Shown in pieces: positions 33,558 to 46,650 of a stretch of 64,000 nucleotides of DNA. Origin of the DNA: Adenanthera pavonina (taxonomy: Eukaryota > Streptophyta > Magnoliopsida > Fabales > Fabaceae); NCBI GenBank assembly GCA_026686845.1, contig JAIVEN010000014.1, positions 15,052,001 through 15,116,000 on the forward strand, in the 5' to 3' direction. Under the pieces are notes generated by a model, which was not told the DNA's origin, did no database searches, and saw nothing but the letters and a program-made list of their open reading frames with translations. The translations under genes and the position numbers were made by a program. Positions within the stretch are counted from its first letter, which is position 1. The number at the start of each line of letters is the position of its first letter.

Positions 33558-35221
33558 TGTTGAATCAAGAAGTTTTGATGATTCCAAATCAACTCTCAAG
33601 AGCTTGGAGTAAAAGATATCAAAGGTGCACAAAGAGTTTAAATGAAGAAATCCTGGAGAAATCTGTGCAAAATTTGTTGTTGGATGTTTAATTATGTTTA
33701 AATATGGGTAAAAGACTTTGATTTGATGAAAAGATATTTTAAAAACTTGATTTTAAGTTAAATCATGAAATATTTGAAAAATACCCACCAATAGACGAAG
33801 TTTGAAAAGTTTACATTGAACTGTCATATTGGAAATTCGAACTTTGACTTTAGAAATTCGAATTTTGAGTTAAAACTGAATAAGTCTAAAGAGATGTCTC
33901 TCTGACAGACGAATTTTAATTTTCCAAAATTCGAATTTTCATAAGTATCTGAAACAAGCTGTTGAGTAACAGACAAACTTTGAGTTCTCAAAATTCAAAT
34001 TTCAGACAAAATGCAACTTATGAAAACCAAAGAAATCTGTCTGAAACAATGTCAAAGTTCATCTAAAATCAAGACTATGTTGAGTTTCAAAATTGTTCAC
34101 TGACATACGAACTTTGAACATAAAAATTCGAATTTCAGAAGCTAAGGTTGTGAGTCTGTTACAATGACATGTTGACATACGAATGACAGTATTTATAAAT
34201 TTGAATGATAAAGTAAGTCTGAAAAGAGGTCTCTCTGACAGATGAACTTCACTCTTTTAAAATTTGAATTTTGAAGTAAATGAACTACTGTACTGTTTGA
34301 GCCCGTTACGGACAGAAGAATTTTGGGGTTCCAAAATTTGAATTTCGAGGGCATTGTAGCAAATTGAAAATACTATTCACACTTAGCAGAAAAACTTTCT
34401 TCTTGAAAATTCGTATGTCACAACATAGAAACACTTTCTAAGTTTCAAAATTCGAATTTCACTTCATGAACAGACGAACTTCAGTATTTCAGTGTTGGAA
34501 GCTTTAACCTTCGGTTCCTTCGAAATTCGTCTGTTGACCAACCAAAATTCAAATTTTAGTATGTCAGAAGCATTAAATGCTGTTGGTTAACAGATAGTTT
34601 TTCAGAGTAACCGTTGGATAACTTCTCCAATGGATAGATTTTGTCTCTAACGAATATTTGAGACCTAAATCTATAAATATAACATCATTTGAAGTTGTGG
34701 GTAATGAATCAAACTTTGTATATACTGAAACTTTGCCAAATTTTCTACTCAAAGATTTTTACCCTCTTACTTTAATACTTGTACTTTAACTGTCATATTC
34801 ATTCTATTCAAGAGAGTTTCATCTTTGTAAACAATCTAATCTTTATCTGGAAGATAGATTTTCTTGTGAGGAGATATCACAAGGGATTGTAAAACACTTT
34901 GTAAAAATGCAGAAAGTGATTGAGTGAGCTTTAGAAAACAGAGCACTGATGTTGTACTGTGGCATTTGCAAGAAGCCCGTTGAATTCTTGCTGAATAGTG
35001 GAAAATCTCAAAAGGTGTCTCGGGGACTGGACGTATGTCAAGAGGATAGACCGAACCAGGATAAATATAAGAGTTTTTTTTTTCTCTATCACTACTCTTT
35101 TATCTTACTGCTTTATACTCTGTTTTTCTGTCATACCTTGCTTTCTTCATTGTTTTCACTTTGTGCAGAAAATTTTAATCTTCCCAATTCACCCCCTCTT
35201 CGGAAGTCAGCCTAACTAACA
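33558..35221 (+). repeat. 5' LTR of the copia element
   Basis: 1664 bp, TGTTGAATC.. to ..CTAACTAACA. It contains more than a dozen variants of the palindrome AAATTCGAATTT alternating with ACAGACGAACTT-like words, roughly from 33795 to 34560. A TATA-type box (CTATAAATATAA) lies near 34671-34682. Confidence 0.93.
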
Positions 35222-35223
35222 AG

Positions 35224-35236
35224 TGGTATCAGAGCC
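35224..35236 (+). other. Primer-binding site of the copia element (tRNA-Met)
   Basis: TGGTATCAGAGCC, an exact complement of the initiator tRNA-Met 3' end, two bases after the 5' LTR. This is the standard primer of plant copia elements. Confidence 0.95.
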
Positions 35237-35276
35237 TGAATTCCCACTCAAAGGATCTCACAGTTCAGGAATTAAA

Positions 35277-37072
35277 ATGGCTGGCTTAGGAGAAAGCATA
35301 TTACCAGAAGGGAACAATACAAACAGACCACCTGGCTTCAGTGGAGAGCACTATGGTTACTGGAAGATGAGAATGCAAATCTATCTCCAATCAATTGATC
35401 TGGACATCTGGTCAGTCATTCAGAAGGAAGACTTTGTCCCAATGACTTTAGAAGATGATGGAAAGTATAGAGAAAAGCCAGAAGCTGAATGGAATGAGGA
35501 AGACATAAGGAGAGTCTTGTTGAACTTCAAGGCAAAATACTATTTAGTCAGTGCCTTAAATCAAGACGAATTTTACATAGTCTCATAATGCTCCACTGCC
35601 AAGGAAATGTGGGACACCCTGCAGATTGCTCATGAAAGAACAACTGGAGTCAGGGAAAATAAACTGAATACCTGCATTGGAGAATATGAAAGCTTCAGAA
35701 TGGCTGAAGGAGAGACTGTAAAAGAGCTACAAAAGAGATTCAATCTCATTGTGAATCAACTAAAGAACCTGGGAAAGGAATACACTCAAACAGAGAAAGT
35801 AAGAAAGATTCTCAGAGCTCTCCCTCTGGAATGACAACCCAAAGTAACAGCAATAGAGGAAGCCAGAGGAGAATCAATGGCCTCTGTCACAGCTCTATTC
35901 GGTAGCCTTGAGGAATATGAAAGAAAAATGAAAGCTCTCAAGGAAGCTGGACAAGACAGAAAGAAGAAAGGTCTTGCTCTCAAAGCTGCTGAAGAAAAGG
36001 AAGAAGAATCTGATGATGGAGAAGAGCTAGATGAAGAAACTCTGGCTATGATGGTCAGAAAATTCGAAAGATTCTACAGTAAGAAGAGAAACAAGAAAAT
36101 CTTCAAGAAAGGAGCTGCTGGAGATAGCAAGAGGGAACAAAAAGAGCCTGTTACTTGCTATGAATGCAAAAAGTAAGGACATATCAAATGAGATTGTCCA
36201 CAGTTCCTGAAGAAGCAAGAGAAAGAAAAGAAAGCTCCAGACAAAGGTAAGAAGAAGAAAGCTTACATCTCATTAATATGGGGCAACAGTTCAGACGAAG
36301 AAGAAGATGATGAAGATGAAATTGCTAACATCTGTTTCATGGCACTTGCCTCTGAAGAAACTGAAATTCCATGTAGCAGTGACCAAGAGAATGAGGTATA
36401 TGAATCTGAACCTTCCTATTCTGAATTACTGGATGCATTTCATGAGCTGCATGATGAGTTTGTTAAAGTTGCTAAAGAACTGAAACTAGCTAAGAAAAAG
36501 ATTAACAAACTAGAATCTCAAAGCCACATCCCTGAAATTGGTCATCTACCTATTGCTGAATATGTCTGCTGTAAATCATGCACTGATCTAAAGCAAACCG
36601 ATGAATATTTAGTGAAAAGCATGTCTTGGCTTACTAAAGGTAAAGATATATTGTTTGTTTTAATGGGGAGTCAAAGAATATCACAAGGAAAAGCTGGACT
36701 TGGCTATGATCCTTGTGCTGTAAAAGAAAAGATTAGGAAGAAAAATCAGAATATATACATGAGATATTTTGTGCATGCTGAGAGCAATAGAAAGAAAAAT
36801 TATATGTCACCTCACATTGAATCATATAATCAACCAAGGCATGCAAAATAAAAGTATTATCTGCACTGTTTTCTTCCTGCTTCTCAATCCAACAGTCCCT
36901 TTATCACCTGTCATTTCTGTAACAAAAAGGGACATATTTCCAGTTCTTGTGCTATAAAGAAAAATGGACTTGACATAAAGGTTAAATAGGTTTCCAAGGG
37001 TACATTTGTATCCAAGGAAAAGACTACTGACAGAAAAGGACCCAAATAAATTTAGATACCTAAAAGGAAAAT
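35277..37072 (+). pseudogene. gag of the copia element, with stops
   Basis: Frame from the ATG at 35277 with PPGFSGEHYGYWKMRM at the start, then KEMWDTLQIAHERT, KELQKRFNLIVNQL, an acidic/Lys-rich stretch, and a CCHC knuckle (CYECKK.GHIK.DC, about 36159-36200) broken by stops at 36174 and 36189. A second Cys/His cluster (CHFCNKKGHISSSC) lies near 36913-36954. Other stops are at 35586, 35832, 36849, 36987, 37047, 37053 and 37071. Gag would form the virus-like particle. Confidence 0.85.
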
Positions 37073-40000
37073 ATGAACTTTATTTTGCAGGTCTGTCTCA
37101 AAGCTAAAAGAAGCAACAAATGGTATATGGACAGTGCCTACTCAAGCCACATGATCGGTGACAAGGAGAAGTTCATCACCCTTAGAGACAAGAAAGGAGG
37201 AAGAGTGACCTTTGGAGGTGATCAGTATGGCAGAATAGTTGGCATTGGCATTATGGACAAGAATCCTGAAACATCCATTGAAGAGGTGCTGTTTGTGATA
37301 GGCCTCAACCACAATCTGCTGAGTGTGAGCCAAACATGTGATAAAGGAAATTGGGTGTTGTTTAACTCAAAATTCTGCCTAGTCATCAGAAAAAGTGATC
37401 ACAAAGTAATCCTCAAAGCTCAAAGGGATGATAACTGCTATACTATTGATCTTGATGAACTTCCTCCCTTAAATTTTGTTTGTTTAATTAATCAGGACAA
37501 TGATAGTTGACTATGGCATAGAAGATTAGCTCATGTTAACATGAATCAGCTTTCAAAATTGGTTAAAAATGAGCTAGTCACTGGCCTGCCAAAAATTACT
37601 TTTGAAAAGGATAAAGAATGTGATGCATGCTTAAAAGGAAAACAAACAAAATCTTCTTTTAAATCCAAAAACGTTGTCACCACAACTAGACCACTTGAAC
37701 TACTGCATATGGACTTAATTGGACCTTCTAGGGTAAAAAGCATAGGTGGCAATCTGTATGTGCTTGTAATTGTGGATGATTACTCTAGATTTACATGGAC
37801 ATTATTTCTTTCCTCTAAAAGGGATACATTTGATACATTTGTAATCTTAGCTAAGAAAGTGCAAAATGAGAAAGGTATTTCTATTATGTCTATCAGGTCA
37901 AATCTTGGAAGAGAGTTTGAAAACTCATACTTCCTGGAGTACTGCAATAAGCATAGAATTGATCACAACTTCTCAGCTCCAAGAACTCCTTAACAGAATG
38001 GAGTAGTAGAAAGGAAGAACAGAACCATTGGAGAGATGGCTAGAGCTTTGCTAAATGAAAAGGAATTATCTCAAGTGTTTTAGGCTGATGCAGTAAATAC
38101 AGCAAGCTACATCATAAATAGAGCCTACATCAGACCAATCCTTGGAAAGACTCCATACAAGCTGTACAAGGGAAGAAAGTCAAATCTGTCATATCTCCAT
38201 GTGTTCGGGTGCAAATACTTCATTCACAACAATGGAAAGGAGAATCTGGGTAAGTTTGATGTCAAATCCGATGAAGGTATATTTCTGGGATATTCTAGTA
38301 GAAGTAAAGCATATAGAGTTTTCAATAAAAAGTCTAATTTGGTAGAAGAATCTATGTATGTAGTATTTATTGAACATGAAACTGCTTCTAAACATGCTAC
38401 TGATGAGAATGATCTAGTTTCAAACTTTAAAAGGTTAGATATTTCTGATGAAGGTAAAATTGAGTCTCCAAAAATATCTGAATCTATTAACATAGAAGAA
38501 GATATTCATGAGAGGAATTTTGAAGATGAAAATATTGATGAAATGTCTCAAGAACTCCCTAAAGCTTGGAGATATCAAAGGAATCATTCTGTTGATCAAG
38601 TAATAGAGAATGTTCAAGAGAGAGTTAGAACCAGAAAATAGTTAAGGGATCAAATGATTAATTGTCCTTTCATCTCGCAAATTGAACCTAAATGTACAGA
38701 GGAAGCCTTAGCTGATGAGTACTGGATTCTAACCATGCAGGATGAATTAAATCAGTTTGAAAGAAATCAAGTCTGGGATTTAGTGCCTAGAACCAAAAAT
38801 CATCCTGTCATTGGTACCAAATGGGTTTTTAGAAATAAACTTGATGAATCAGGGTCAATCATCAGAGATAAAGCTAGACTGGTTGCTAAAGGTTATAATC
38901 AAGAAGAAGGCATTGATTTTGAGGAAACCTTTGCTCCAGTAGCTAGATTAGAAGCAATCAGAATTCTATTAGCATATGCATGTATGAAAAATATTTTGTT
39001 ATATCAAATGGATGTGAAGAGTGCTTTTCTAAATGGATATATCATGGAGGAGGTCTATGTAGATCAACCTCCAAGTTTTGAGGATTCTACAAAATCAAAC
39101 CATGTGTATAAACTGAAGAAAGCTCTTTACGGTTTAAAACAAGCCCCTAGAGCATGGTATGAAAGATTGAGTAATTTTCTAACTGATAAGGGGTTTAATA
39201 GAGGAAAAGTATATACAACTTTATTCACTAAGAAAGAAAATAAAGATTTACTTATTGTTCAAATCTATGTTGATGATATTATATTTGGTGCTACTAATGA
39301 ATCTCTTTGCAAGAATTTTTCTAAGTTAATGCAGGGGGAATTCGAAATGTCCATGATGGGTAAACTCAACTTCTTCCTTGGATTGCAAATCAGACAGTGT
39401 GATGATGGTATCTTTCTCAACCAATTCAAGTATCTGAAGGAATTGCTGAAGAAGTTTGGAATGGAAAATGCCAAGTCAATAGGGACACATATGACTACTG
39501 CAACCAAACTGGATATGGATGAAAAAGGGAAAATGTTTGACATAACTCAGTACAGAAGAATGATTGGATCCCTACTGTACCTAACTGCCAGCAGACCTGA
39601 CATTATGTTTAGTGTCTGTATGTGTGCAAGATTCCAATCATGTCCCAAAGAAACCCATGCAATTGCTGTGAAGCGCATCTTCAGATATATCATTGGAACT
39701 TCACATATAGGTCTTTGGTATCCCAAAGGCAATGGAGAAGATCTCAAAGGATACACTGATGCTAACTTTGCAGGATCCAAAACTGACAGAAAAAGCACAA
39801 GTGGAACATGTCAGTTTCTTGGAGGATCCTTGGTTTCATGGTTCAGCAAGAAGCAAAACAGTGTGGCCTTATCCACAGCAGAGGCTGAGTATGTTGCAGC
39901 TGGAAGCTGTTGTGCCCAAATCATCTAGATGAAGCAGCAGCTTGAAGATCTTAAGATTGAGATGAAGGAAATACCAATCATGTGTGACAATCAAAGTACC

Positions 40001-40216
40001 ATTAATATCACAAAAAATCCTGTCATGCATTCAAGAACGAAACATATTGAAGTTAGGCACCACTTCATAAGGGATCATGTTTTGAAGGGAGAAATTAGAC
40101 TAGAGTACATCCCAACTGAAGATCAAGTGGCTGATATACTGACAAAGCCTCTATCAGAAGACAGACATTGCAAAATAAGAAGAGAATTAGGCATGATAAA
40201 TCCTAATGAACTGTAA
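37073..40216 (+). pseudogene. pol of the copia element (integrase, RT, RNase H), with stops
   Basis: One frame from 37073 to TAA at 40214, shifted relative to gag. A protease-like start KWYMDSAYSSHMIGD lacks the usual active-site pattern. Next are the integrase zinc region (LAHVNMNQL..CDACLKGKQ), the integrase core (HMDLIGP, VIVDDYSRF, VVERKNRT), RT (WVFRNKLDE, DVKSAFLNGYI, YVDDIIFG near 39267-39290) and RNase H (GYTDANFAGSKTDRKS, LSTAEAEYVA, KHIEVRHHFIRDHV). Stops lie at 37508, 37991, 38081, 38639 and 39926. Catalytic RT residues remain but the polyprotein cannot be translated whole. Confidence 0.9.
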
Positions 40217-40419
40217 GTAAATCCGTCTGTGATTCTGTTTTTAGATTTTTCAACATTGAATTAGTTCTAACTTTAGCATCGGAGTGTGTTTAATTTAAGT
40301 TGCAAGTGCTCCTCATGAGATTCAATGCCAATAAATCTGGAAAATGGAGCTTACCAGAATGGAATGATAAAAAATTAAAGAAAATGACAGATATTCTGAG
40401 TTTCTAGATCCATTCTGTA

Positions 40420-41060
40420 AGTTTCTAAAGCTGAAATTCGTATATTGATTGTGTGTTAGATGAATTTCCTCGAAAAATTGAGTTTCTGAGGAAGTCATCA
40501 TGGTCAACATTCGAATTTGGATACCTAACAGATGAACTTCAGCCTATTATAAGTTGAAACAATTCTCAGTGAAGCCTCGAAATTCGTCTATTGAGCCTTC
40601 AAAATTCAAATTTTCAATAACAAAAAATTTCAAAGTTTTGTTTGTTCAACATGTGATTATACTGATGTTTATCTCTTAACATACGAATGTTGGAAGACTT
40701 TTACAAAATATAGAAATTTGAATTTCTAAGTTGAAAATTTGTCTGTTGAAACATGCTCCTCAATGTTGAATCTTTGAAAGATGAAGTTTTTTATGCTTAA
40801 TTCGTCTGTTGTTTGGTGGTTTGATTGTTGTTTGATGTTTACTCTTCGAAATTTGAACTTTGTTGGAACAAAGTTTGTCTGTTCATCTTGTGCTGCTTGA
40901 ACCAAGCCACTGTCAGACAAACTTTCTGAAGAAAATTTGTCTGTCAGTAAGCTTTGCTGAACAGTTTAACTCTTAACTGCTCGAAGTTCAAATTTTGACC
41001 CCTCAAAATTCATCTGTCAGGTGGTTACATACGTTAAAACTGACGGTTTTCATTTGAACA
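40420..41060. repeat. LTR-like motif tract between pol and the extra ORF
   Basis: Non-coding stretch with repeated words such as GAAATTCGTCTATTG, AAAATTCAAATTTTC, AACAGATGAACTTC and GAAAATTTGTCTGTT. These are the same palindrome and GTCTG/CAGAC words that fill the LTRs, but not as one continuous LTR copy. Confidence 0.65.
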
Positions 41061-41216
41061 GACGCAACCTTATTCCTATTCTCTCTGAGTCTGTTTTAAT
41101 CCTCCATTCAATGCTCTTCAATTCTGATCAAAAACTGTCATTTCCCACCGATTAAACTTCCTTTCGTATCCTTTAAACCTGCTCTTTGCTCCATTCTATA
41201 ACATTTATCCACAAAA

Positions 41217-43408
41217 ATGGCTAGAGTTAAGAATCCATAAGCTGGCAAAGGAGAGGCTCGTCCAAAATGTTCGGTTAAATCCCAATATGCCAGGAAGGAA
41301 GGAGAAAAACTGAAGAGAAAGGCCGAATCCAGCAAAGGAACTCCTTCCAAACGCCAGAAAACCACACCCAAGGGAGAATCAAAGAAGGTTAGACCCTCTT
41401 CCTCAAAGACAGCAGAACCTTCGTTCCTGTTGCTGCTGAACTTGTTGCTTCCACTTCATCCTCAAGTACTGAATCTGGAGAATATGAGCTTACCACACTG
41501 CCATTATAGAGCACTCCACAAATTCAAGAGGAATACTCCACCAAGTTTGCCAACAAAAAGGTAATCAAGCCACATTGTGTAAACTTGGAGGATTTCTTGG
41601 TCTCTAATAGTTTTGATGCTGGTACATGGATGATGAGATACAAGAATCTGTTGGAAGTATTGGAGTGATATGATGATAAAGTGATAAAAACTTGGTATGC
41701 CTCCTTGAAATACAACAGCAAGAAGAAAAAGTGAGACATCAATCTGAGATCAAGGATCATCTGGCTCTCAGATGAAACCTTGAATGAAGTGTTGGAGATC
41801 CCAGGGCAAGATGGCCTCAAGATTGACATCACTGCCTCTGGATACATGGATGAGGTAGAAACTGCTGATGAAGAAGGTGGCCCCTTTCTGAACTATAAGG
41901 AAAGCACAATTCTGAGAACTTTATTCAGAAGAAGGGAAAACTGGCCATCCATAAACGTATTGAAACCCACAGACCTTAGTGTTCAAGTGAGAATCCTGCA
42001 CTACATAGTGTCCAGGATCATATTCAATAAAGGAGGCAGCTTTAATCTGATAATAAGGGCAGAGACACATGTCATGGCAGCAATCATGCGTGGAAAGCTG
42101 ATCAACATGAGACATATCATACTCCAACACATGATCAAGGCAAGGGATCAGAGGAAAGACTCCACACTTCCCTATACAGCTATCATTTCCAGAATTCTGC
42201 AATATGCCAGAATTCAGCATCTTGAGAAGGGAAAAGGGAAGCCCACTGAGATCTTCAAGGAGAGAGAACTGCAAAGAATGGAAATTGAAAAGGATGAAGG
42301 AAGATGGGTTGGAAAGGAAGCAGGAAGAACTGAGGATCTATTCTTTATTACAAATACCTCCCTATAGCAAGAAGGCACTTCTAAGGCCCTTGCAAGATTT
42401 GTACCTCAGCCTTCTCAGCCAGTTCCATCTCCATCCAAGCCTACTCACATTCCAGCCACTCCCTCCTCTCATGCCAAGCCAACCAAGATCACTGAGTTGT
42501 ATGACAGTTTGTCTACACTCATTCTCAGCATCAGGGATGAGAAAAATGCCAAATTTGCTCATCTGCAAGATCAGATTCATTAGTTGGCAACAAACATGAA
42601 AGTGGTTGCTGATGCCTATGAAGAAATTCGAAGTGCAATCCCTACCACATCAGCTCTACCTCAGCCAGGGTTTTTTGTGCCTATCCAATCTCCAACCCCT
42701 GAGCCTTCAAGCCCCTTCGAGCTAGCCTTTTCTGACCAAGATGTTGATATAGATTGTGCTAAGTCTGCTGGTACAATGAGGACACCAAGTCCTGGTCCAC
42801 CCTTGGATTATGGTTTGGAAGAAGAAGATCTTCAAGAAACAAGCCCTCATGAGCCTATGCAAGAAGATGCTCAGGATTCAATTCTTTCCATTCAAGAATC
42901 TGAGCAAGTTGACAGACTAGTGGCAGCCATTTCCACCTCTCCAGTGCAAGAGGGTGCCAGCAATGGAGAGAGAAGCATTGTGCCTGTTGTTGATTATGAA
43001 GCTATTGCTCACAATGTTCTCTTACAAGCTCAGAGAAGAAGGCTTGAGGAAATGTTTCATCCTGATGAACCAGCTCCTCCTTCTCTTGCTGCTTATGGAC
43101 TCTCAGAAGAACAAAGAGCTCAATTGGCTTTTTCCAGGCAAGCAATGCAGGAGTTACTTGAGATCTTTGATGATGATGAAGAGACAAGTCCTGAGCTTTC
43201 TGATCCTCCTGCACCAGTTGAACCAGAAATCCCTTTTGCTCCTGTGCTACTTCAAGCCATTCCAGTTTCTCAGATCCCTACTCCGATTGATTTTGTTAGC
43301 CTTCCTGATAATGCCAAAAAGGGGGAGAAGAAGAAGCAAACTGGAAAATCTGCTGCAGAGTCATCTGGGAAGACGTACAGCAAGAAGCCCAAGCCAAAGA
43401 AGAAGTGA
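41217..43408 (+). pseudogene. Extra ORF after pol (Sirevirus 'env-like' position), with stops
   Basis: ATG at 41217. The start is Lys/Pro/Ser-rich. A middle domain (about 41560-42230) contains KVIKPHCVNLEDF, DETLNEVLEIPG, VQVRILHYIVSRIIF and LPYTAIISRILQYA. I match it to the 'putative plant transposon protein' domain often found with such elements. The C-terminal third (42584-43408, open, 274 codons) is Pro/Glu/Ser-rich and ends in a basic tail KKPKPKKK. A stop at 41238, others near 41670, 41732, 42365 and 42581, and at least one frame change near 41430 break it. No clear signal peptide or membrane span, so 'env-like' describes position only. Confidence 0.65.
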
Positions 43409-43706
43409 TTGATCAGACTTTAGGCTTGAGTCTTCGTGTAGTACTATGTTTTGATTGTTTGGGTTGTTTGCATTCTGTATTTACTTTGTGTTTTGAAATT
43501 GTTTTAAGGACTTTTTACTTTAATTGGGTTCTATAAAGCAACATTTATTGAAATAAATGAATTCCTTGGTTGCAATATCACTCCTTGAATCTCTTCACTA
43601 ATGTGCTATATATGATATCTTTTGAAATTTAATGCATATGTTGAGGGGGAGCTTGTTAAAGCAAACTCAAGTACTAATCCAGTTTGTAAGTTGTCTTGTC
43701 ATCATA

Positions 43707-43720
43707 AAAAAGGGGGAGAA
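43707..43720 (+). other. Polypurine tract of the copia element
   Basis: AAAAAAGGGGGAGAA-type purine run ending directly before the 3' LTR at 43721; primer for plus-strand DNA. Confidence 0.9.
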
Positions 43721-45382
43721 TGTTGAATCAAGAAGTTTTGATGATTCCAAATCAACTCTGAAGAGCTTGAAGTAAAAGATATCATAGGTGCACAAAGAGT
43801 TCAAATGAAGAAATCCTGGAGAAATCTGTGCAAAATTTGTTGTTGGATGTTTAATTACGTTTAAATATGGGTAAAAGACTTTGATTTGATGAAAAGATGT
43901 TTTAAAAACTTGATTTTAAGTTAAATCATGAAATATTTGAAAAATACCCACCAATAGACGAAGTTTGAAAAGTTTACATTGAACTGTCATATTGAAAATT
44001 TGAACTTTAACTTTGGAAATTCGAATTTCGAGCTAAAACTGAATAAGTCTGAAGAGATGTCTCTCTAACAGACGAATTTTGATTTTCCAAAATTCAAATT
44101 TTCATAAGTATCTGAAAGAAGCTGTTGAGTAACAGACGAACTTTGAGTTCTCAAAATTCGAATTTCAGACAAAATGCAACTTATGAAAACTAAAGAAATC
44201 CATCTGAAATAATGTCAAAGTTCATCTGAAATCAAGATTATGTTGAGTTTCAAAATTGTTCACTGACATACGAACTTTGAACATAAAAATTTGAATTTCA
44301 GAAGATAAGGTTGTGAGTATGTTACAATGACATGTTGACATACGAATGATAGTGTTTATAAATTCGAATGATAAAGTAAGTCTGAAAAGAGGTCTCTTTG
44401 ATAGACGAACTTCACTCTTTTAAAATTTGAATTTCGAAGTAAATGAACTACTATGTTGTTTGAGCCTGTTATGGACAGACAAATTTTGGGGTTCCAAAAT
44501 TCGAATTTCGAGGGCACTGTAGCAAATTGAAAACACTATTCACACTTAGCAGAAAAACTTGCTTCTTGAAAATTCGTATGTCACAACATAGAAACACTTT
44601 CTAAGTTTCAAAATTCGAATTTCACTTCATGAACAGACGAACTTCAGTATTTCAGCGTTGGAAGCTTTAACCTTTGGTTCCTTCGAAATTCGTCTGTTGA
44701 TCAACTAAAATTCAAATTTCAGTATGTCAGAAGCATTAAATGCTGTTGGTTAACAGATAGTTTTTCAGAGTAACCGTTGGATAACTTCTCCAACGGATAG
44801 ATTTTGTCTCTAACGGACATTTGAGACCTAAATCTATAAATATAACATCATTTGAAGTTGTGGGTAATGAATCAAACTTTGTATATACTGAAACTCTGCC
44901 AAATTTTCTACTCAAAGACTTTTTTCCTCTTACTTCAATACTTGTACTTTAACTGTCAATTCACTCTATTTAAGAGAGTTTCATCTTTATAAAAAATCTA
45001 ATCTTTATCTGGAAGATAGATTTTCTTGTGAGGAGATATCACAAGGGATTGTAAAGCACTTTGTAAAAGTCCAGAAAGTGATTGAGTGAGCTTTAGAAAA
45101 CAGAGCACTAACGTTGTACTGTGGCATTTGCAAGAAGCCCGTTGAATTCTTGCTGAATAGTGAAAAATCTCAAGAGGTGTCTTGGGGACTGGACGTAGGT
45201 CAAAATGAGAGACTGAACTAGGATAAATATAAGAGTTTTTCTTTTCTCTATCACTACTCTTTTATCTTACTGCTTTATACTTTGTTTTTCTGTCATACCT
45301 TGCTTTCTTCATTGTTTTCACTGTGCAGAAAATTTTAATCTTCCCAATTCACCCCCCTCTTGGGAAGTCAACCTAACTAACA
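43721..45382 (+). repeat. 3' LTR of the copia element
   Basis: 1662 bp, aligning end to end with 33558-35221. Many of the differences seen are C/T or G/A changes. Followed by the target copy AGTAC. Confidence 0.93.
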
Positions 45383-45387
45383 AGTAC

Positions 45388-45606
45388 AACATCATAAACT
45401 AAAAATGAAGTACAATACTACAACATACATATTACATAGTGTCACATAGTACAACATCATAAAGTCATAAATATTAAAGATCCATAACATGACAGTTCAC
45501 ACAACCATGAAACCAAGTTAACAACACAAATCATGACCTAAAGTTTCATTCATAAGTCTTAAAGACCCATAACAAGGTAACAACACAAGTACACAACAAG
45601 AAATAT
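45388..45606. other. hAT interior between the copia element and the fold-back block
   Basis: AT-rich with repeated 'tacaacatcataaa' and 'aagacccataac' words. No coding potential. Confidence 0.45.
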
Positions 45607-46650
45607 GATAGAATAAGGGCTAGGCATGAATTGCAAGAGTTTGGAGTAGAGTATGGAGAGCTTGGAAGACTTGATCAAAGTGATAAATATAAAGCCCAAG
45701 TTTAAGTGAGATCATCAACTCCAAAATACAAGTTTCAAATCCAAGCCCAAGAGGAGCCCATTGAAGGAAGTTACTTAAAATATCATGTGCTTCATTAAAA
45801 GAGCATGTGACTTAGACATTAATGGGCTTAATTAGTATTAATTTCATTTTTATTAATTATGAGCTGAACTTTGTTAATTAATAAAGCTCAATTAGTTAAT
45901 TAGTAGTCTTTTTGATAGCACACCTTGTAAATAAGCATGTTATATGCCAACATGTAATTTCATTAATGTGGTGGCATGTTTATAAGAGCTTAGGTCTTAT
46001 TTTATTATTTTCTCATGAATTTTCGTTATTTTATTTTAGGGTTTTATTTTACTAGTTTCCTAAGTCCAATAGGAGTGTTGTTTAAGCCTAAAGTCTCTTA
46101 ATCCTATTAGTATTACTTGAGCCCAAATTAATTAGGTTTTCTAGGCTTATTAGGTTAGATTTTACCTTGCCTATTTAAGGCTAATTTTTATTTGCGTTTT
46201 TCAGATTTAGATAAATGAAAATTTCAGTTTTGTGAGTTTTCTCTTGCAATTATGTTTTGTGTTGCTTGTGTGTTTCATAAGTCATGTACTTTCATGCTCC
46301 ATTGTTGGCATTATGTCCTATCTCCTCCACATAAGTCTATTATGTTCCATTCTCTTTCTAGTTCATTCCCTTCTTTTGGTTTTGTGTTAATATGTACTTC
46401 TTTAGTCATTACTTCTCTATCTTTATCTTATCATTGTGCATCATCATCTAATATTAAATCTGTCCAGATTTTGAGTTTATTGCATTATAATCACATTTGC
46501 CCAAATTTCATCTCGTATGATCTTTCTCATGCATTGGTTTCAATTAAGTCCTTTTGTGTCAAGTTTTGTTCCTATATCATTCCCCATGAATCCGCTAACA
46601 CCTTGGTTCCATTTAAGTTTTGTTGTTTCGAATCGGTGTTTAGCTATTTG

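Larger units (their letters stand above)
33558..45382 (+). mobile_element. Sirevirus-like Ty1/copia retrotransposon, full length, decayed
   Basis: 11,825 bp with LTRs 33558-35221 and 43721-45382, both TG..CA, and a perfect 5-bp target duplication AGTAC (33553-33557 and 45383-45387). A tRNA-Met primer site, gag, pol in the copia order protease-integrase-RT-RNase H, an extra ORF after pol and a polypurine tract follow in order. The extra 3' ORF, long LTRs and CACCCCCTCTT-type LTR end fit Sireviruses. I count six differences in the first 200 or so aligned LTR bases, so it is younger than the gypsy-type element it sits in. Confidence 0.92.
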
